Assembly (NCBI RefSeq): GCF_028288225.1
Contig: NZ_JAQBOC010000037.1
Coordinates: forward strand, 41,605 to 105,604
Origin: Mucilaginibacter sp.
Lineage (GTDB): Bacteria; Bacteroidota; Bacteroidia; Sphingobacteriales; Sphingobacteriaceae
Length of the DNA: 64,000 nt
Direction: 5' to 3'
This document shows, one piece after another, positions 61,228 through 64,000 of this stretch. Position 1 is the first letter of the stretch. Each line of letters opens with the position of its first letter. The translations under genes and the position numbers were made by a program. Under the pieces are notes generated by a model. The model was given only the letters and a program-made list of their open reading frames with translations. It ran no database searches and had not been told where the DNA came from.

Positions 61228-61337
61228 GTTGTTGTAATGGTTGTAAATGTTGTAGTAGTTAAAAATGTTTAGCTACTACAACTTTAATTCGACATTAATT
61301 TTTACAACCTTTACAACAACTACAACCTTTACAACCT
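61228..61337. repeat. Word-repeat hairpin, TTGTAA family
   Basis: The left arm (61228-61260) is GTTGTTGTAATGG, TTGTAAATG, TTGTAGTAG. The right arm (61301-61337) is TTTACAACCT, TTACAACAAC, TACAACCTTTACAACC. It lies in the S1/P1 nuclease to phosphatase spacer, immediately after the nuclease stop and seven bases before the next ATG. Confidence 0.8.
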
Positions 61338-61343
61338 CAAACA

Positions 61344-61784
61344 ATGAAAATACTAATGGTTTGCCTGGGCAACATTTGCCGCTCCCCGCTGGCACATGGG
61401 ATAATGGAACACCTGGCCAATGAGCAAGGATTGGACTGGGAAATAGATTCTGCCGGGACTGGTAACTGGCATGTTGGCGAGGGCCCCGACCGCCGCTCAA
61501 CCCGCACAGCCGGCGAGCATGGGATTGATATTAGTCAGCAGGTTTGCCGCTTGTTCAGGATCAGCGACTTTGACGAGTACGATCACATTTTTGTGATGGA
61601 CAAAAGCAACCTCGGCGACATATTGGAGATGGCCCGCGATGATGAAGACCGTAAAAAGGTAAGATTACTACTGGGTGATAAAATAGTACCTGATCCTTAT
61701 CAGGACGACAACCTGTTTGAACCCGTTTTTCAAATGATTGAGACAGGGTGTAAGGAGATAATTGAACAGTTGAGGGATGTGTAA
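61344..61784 (+). CDS. Low-molecular-weight protein tyrosine phosphatase
   Basis: Phosphatase of 146 aa. The P-loop CLGNICRS (Cys7, Arg13) is close to the N-terminus, and the general acid Asp is in VPDPYQDD. These are the complete family motifs. Substrates may be phosphotyrosine proteins, for example kinases of capsule synthesis, but no such genes are near. The gene follows a word-repeat hairpin and may be partly cotranscribed with the S1/P1 nuclease gene. Confidence 0.94.
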   Translation: MKILMVCLGNICRSPLAHGIMEHLANEQGLDWEIDSAGTGNWHVGEGPDRRSTRTAGEHGIDISQQVCRLFRISDFDEYDHIFVMDKSNLGDILEMARDDEDRKKVRLLLGDKIVPDPYQDDNLFEPVFQMIETGCKEIIEQLRDV

Positions 61785-61848
61785 ATTAAAGATAAGAAAT
61801 GGCTATATTTGATTATGTTGATTTAAAAAGAGTATTAAAGAAGTGAAA

Positions 61849-62343
61849 TTATAGCCTAAACATTGCCAGTTCCTCGCCATTCCTCAAATAATTTTTATCC
61901 CTTTTCATGCCGGCTTTTTCAAGCACGCGTTGCGATGGGATGTTGGCCAGATCGGTTACGGCCACAAACTTTGTACCCGGCTTTACAGTAAACATGTGGG
62001 CCAAAAGCGCAACGGCCATTTCTGATGCTATGCCCTTGCCCCAATAGTCATAACGAAAGGCATAACCCAGTTCAACGTTATCGCTGCCATCATCAAAAAG
62101 GCGCAGCAGGCACATCCCGATAAAATCATCATCTGCCTTATTAAATAACCCCCAACGACCGGTAACACTGCCTGCAGGCCCTGCAACCAGGTGCTCCCTG
62201 AAGATCTTGATATGGTCTTCCCTGCTGCGAAAGGGCAGATATTGCATCACCCGTTCATCGTCATAAAGACTAAGGTACGTTTCTTCTTCTTCAGGCTTAA
62301 ACCGTCGGATAATTAAGCGGGGTGTTTGGGTAATGATGCTCAT
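61849..62343 (-). CDS. GNAT family N-acetyltransferase
   Basis: Acetyltransferase of 164 aa, RimJ/RimL-like. The N-terminus SIITQTPRLIIRRFKPEEEE is the usual family start; ELGYAFRYDYWGKGIASEMA is the acetyl-CoA loop; VTDLANIPSQRVLEKAGM is the later motif. Acceptor is unknown. The ATG at 62343 is chosen over one at 62352 because the latter lies in the -7 box TAAATTTG (62350-62357, minus strand). It is divergent from the PIN toxin-antitoxin pair. Confidence 0.9.
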   Translation of the reverse strand: MSIITQTPRLIIRRFKPEEEETYLSLYDDERVMQYLPFRSREDHIKIFREHLVAGPAGSVTGRWGLFNKADDDFIGMCLLRLFDDGSDNVELGYAFRYDYWGKGIASEMAVALLAHMFTVKPGTKFVAVTDLANIPSQRVLEKAGMKRDKNYLRNGEELAMFRL

Positions 62344-62417
62344 TGGGTTCAAATTTATGTAATACAGATTTGTATAGCTATGGATTTTATTTATTATTTT
62401 TGTTTATGCGATATGCT

Positions 62418-62651
62418 ATGGTAAGAGAGCTGATTACACCCGTTAATAATAAATATATTCTTAATCTGCCAGATGAAATGATTGGCAAGACGGTGGAAGT
62501 TATTGCCTTTGAAGTAGATAGTAAAGAGGATGTTTTGAAAGTAAAGCCGACTCAAAATATTCAGGATATTAAAGAAAGATATTCCCGGTATCCAATAATA
62601 TCTCACGATAACTACCAGTTTAATCGTGACGAAGCGAATGATTATGAATGA
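62418..62651 (+). CDS. Putative antitoxin of a PIN-domain toxin
   Basis: Small protein of 77 aa. The N-terminal half VNNKYILNLPDEMIGKTVEV looks like an AbrB/Phd-type DNA-binding or dimer domain of antitoxins; the C-terminal half is charged. A start at 62406 (MRYAMVREL) is also possible, but the box TATTTTTG at 62395-62402 would then be only three bases away. The stop overlaps the toxin start by several bases, typical of VapBC-type modules. Antitoxin function is inferred from context. Confidence 0.6.
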   Translation: MVRELITPVNNKYILNLPDEMIGKTVEVIAFEVDSKEDVLKVKPTQNIQDIKERYSRYPIISHDNYQFNRDEANDYE

Positions 62652-63042
62652 GATCTTTATAGATTCAAACATAATTTTATACTTGATGGATGCTAATGAT
62701 CATAAAAGATCAATTGCTCAAAACCTTTTATTACAAAAACCTTTAATAAATGCCCAGATATTAACTGAAGTAGCTAATGTTTGCAAACGCAGGTTTAAAT
62801 ATGACAAAGACCAAGTAGTGCAATTATGGATCGATCTGTTAACTGATTGCATTTTCGTAGAAACAACAAAATCAACATTTTTCAATAGTATTGAATTAGT
62901 AAAGAAATATAATTTTCAAATTTTTGATTCGCTTATAGTAAGCTCTGCATTAAATTCAAATTGTACAATTCTTTATTCTGAAGATATGCAACACGGCATG
63001 AAAGTAGATAATAGGCTTAGCATTATTAATCCATTTATATAA
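62644..63042 (+). CDS. PIN-domain toxin (VapC-like)
   Basis: Ribonuclease-type toxin of 132 aa. The PIN-domain acidic residues are seen in IFIDSNIILYLMD (Asp7), LTEVANVC, and QIFDSLIVSSAL, with a further acidic residue in YSEDMQHG. PIN toxins cleave tRNA or rRNA when the antitoxin is lost. The ATG at 62644 overlaps the antitoxin gene end; an earlier start six codons upstream is less likely. The second toxin-antitoxin module in the window, at the other end from the RelE/ParE pair. Confidence 0.82.
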   Translation: MNEIFIDSNIILYLMDANDHKRSIAQNLLLQKPLINAQILTEVANVCKRRFKYDKDQVVQLWIDLLTDCIFVETTKSTFFNSIELVKKYNFQIFDSLIVSSALNSNCTILYSEDMQHGMKVDNRLSIINPFI

Positions 63043-63115
63043 GCAATACTACACGGTTTGGCCTTCCGAACATCTAAAAGCGCTACAACCTTTCCCTCTT
63101 TTCAACTATAAAAAG

Positions 63116-63123
63116 TACCTTTG
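63116..63123 (+). promoter_or_regulatory. -7 box TACCTTTG of hisS
   Basis: An exact TAnnTTTG match, six bases upstream of the hisS ATG. Transcription would start close to the start codon. No convincing -33 element was found. Confidence 0.45.
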
Positions 63124-63129
63124 CCCCTT

Positions 63130-64000
63130 ATGGCATCCATCAAACCATCCGTACCAAAAGGCACCCGCGATTTTTCACCCACCGAAATGGTGAAGCGTAA
63201 TTTTATTTTTGATACCATTAAAAGCGTTTTTCGTAAATACGGCTACCAGCAGATAGAAACACCATCGATGGAAAACTTGTCGACCTTAACCGGTAAGTAT
63301 GGTGAAGAAGGGGATAAGCTGATATTTAAGATCTTGAATAGCGGCGATTTTTGGGACGATGTCGAAAGCAAAAAACTAAAAGATGGAAGCTTTGAATTTA
63401 ATTCAAAGAACCTTGTTTCTATAATCTCCGAAAAAGCTCTCCGCTACGATCTTACAGTCCCTTTTGCCCGCTACGTAGTACAACATCAAAACGAGATCAC
63501 TTTCCCATTCAAGCGTTTCCAGGTGCAGCCGGTTTGGCGTGCAGACCGACCGCAGAAAGGCCGCTATCGTGAGTTTTTTCAATGTGATGCAGACGTGGTT
63601 GGGTCTGATTCGTTATTAAATGAAGCAGAGTTTGTATTGATCTATGATGAAGCTTTAAGCCAATTAGGCTTAAAGGATTTTACCATAAAAATTAATAATA
63701 GAAAAATTCTATCGGGAATAGCCGAACTTATAGATAAAGCTGATAACATTATTGACCTTACTGTAGCCATTGACAAATTAGATAAAATTGGCTTTGACGG
63801 GGTTATCAAAGAGCTATTGGAAAGAGGATTTACCGAAAGCGATATAGAGAAAATTAAACCTGTTATTTTATTGCAGGGCACTAACGAAGAGAAACTGGCA
63901 AGCTTGCGTACAGCCTTATCCACATCGGTAACAGGGTTAAAGGGTTGTGAGGAAATTGAAACGGTTTTGGATTACCTGAAGATCTCCAAGCCGCTAACAG
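63130..64000 (+). CDS. hisS: Histidyl-tRNA synthetase, 5' part (cut by the window edge)
   Basis: Charges tRNA-His with histidine; the first 290 codons are present. The class II motif 1 region follows [34 protein letters not shown] (HisA-type motif) and [20 protein letters not shown] with motif 2 Arg and [12 protein letters not shown] are clear. Motif 3 lies beyond the window. The length of the N-terminal part matches the long Bacteroidota form. The start is ATG at 63130, as the conserved PKGTRDFSP follows by nine residues. Confidence 0.95.
   Translation, partial: MASIKPSVPKGTRDFSPTEMVKRNFIFDTIKSVFRKYGYQQIETPSMENLSTLTGKYGEEGDKLIFKILNSGDFWDDVESKKLKDGSFEFNSKNLVSIISEKALRYDLTVPFARYVVQHQNEITFPFKRFQVQPVWRADRPQKGRYREFFQCDADVVGSDSLLNEAEFVLIYDEALSQLGLKDFTIKINNRKILSGIAELIDKADNIIDLTVAIDKLDKIGFDGVIKELLERGFTESDIEKIKPVILLQGTNEEKLASLRTALSTSVTGLKGCEEIETVLDYLKISKPLT

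Overview
The window looks like chromosomal DNA of a Bacteroidota bacterium, most likely a soil or plant-associated member of the Sphingobacteriaceae (Mucilaginibacter/Pedobacter type). Reasons: several start codons are preceded by the Bacteroidota -7 element TAnnTTTG rather than a sigma70 -10 box; there are a TonB-dependent receptor with STN and carboxypeptidase-like domains, five DUF4249 lipoproteins, many small lipoproteins, a thioredoxin-DUF3738 fusion and a short NusA. The genus is inferred, not proven.

Layout. 1-6.3 kb: start of gmk (cut by the window edge), yicC, a luciferase-like oxidoreductase, a RelE/ParE toxin-antitoxin pair, a MaoC hydratase, and a TetR regulator with an SDR oxidoreductase whose promoters carry palindromic operators. 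6.5-7.8 kb: an IS110-family element with a long structured non-coding leader, a candidate bridge RNA. 8-11.5 kb: a thioredoxin-like protein and a large phosphoesterase. 12.1-15.4 kb: an AT-rich defence island with a SIR2-domain protein, a HerA-type ATPase and a small KTSC-domain protein, bounded by repeat-rich DNA. 15.8-20.2 kb: a membrane lipoprotein, a GNAT enzyme and an S9 peptidase. 21.2-26.1 kb: the rimP-nusA-infB translation/transcription operon with a hairpin directly behind its promoter, followed by a nested inverted-repeat element. 26.7-38.6 kb: an outer-membrane operon (249-aa secreted protein, TonB receptor, five tandem DUF4249 lipoproteins, a macroglobulin/plug-like protein). 38.7-40.7 kb: GH88 glycosidase plus a DUF4350-like protein. 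40.8-50.6 kb: a pentose phosphate cluster on the minus strand (ppgK, tkt, DUF3828-like protein, rpiA, tal, HAD phosphatase, gnd, zwf, pgl). 50.9-54.8 kb: thioredoxin-DUF3738 protein, two-component system and a small basic secreted peptide. 54.8-64 kb: MBL hydrolase, YbaB, a class C-type serine hydrolase, TPR protein, a LytTR relic, fumC, lipoprotein, S1/P1 nuclease, LMW phosphatase, GNAT, a PIN-domain toxin-antitoxin pair and the start of hisS (cut by the window edge).

How the genes work together. The pentose phosphate cluster takes glucose (polyphosphate glucokinase) through the oxidative branch and most of the non-oxidative branch; rpe is absent. The HAD phosphatase gene overlaps gnd, which suggests metabolite repair. 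The 26.7-38.6 kb operon is probably an outer-membrane uptake or surface complex built around one TonB receptor.

The most unusual features are: (1) nine or ten intergenic word-repeat hairpins, in which each arm is made of degenerate copies of a short word; (2) the SIR2-HerA island with an extra KTSC gene; (3) the structured IS110 leader next to a dispersed repeat; (4) the five-copy DUF4249 array; (5) several TAnnTTTG boxes only 3-6 nt from start codons, suggesting leaderless mRNAs. No tRNA, rRNA or CRISPR array was seen.
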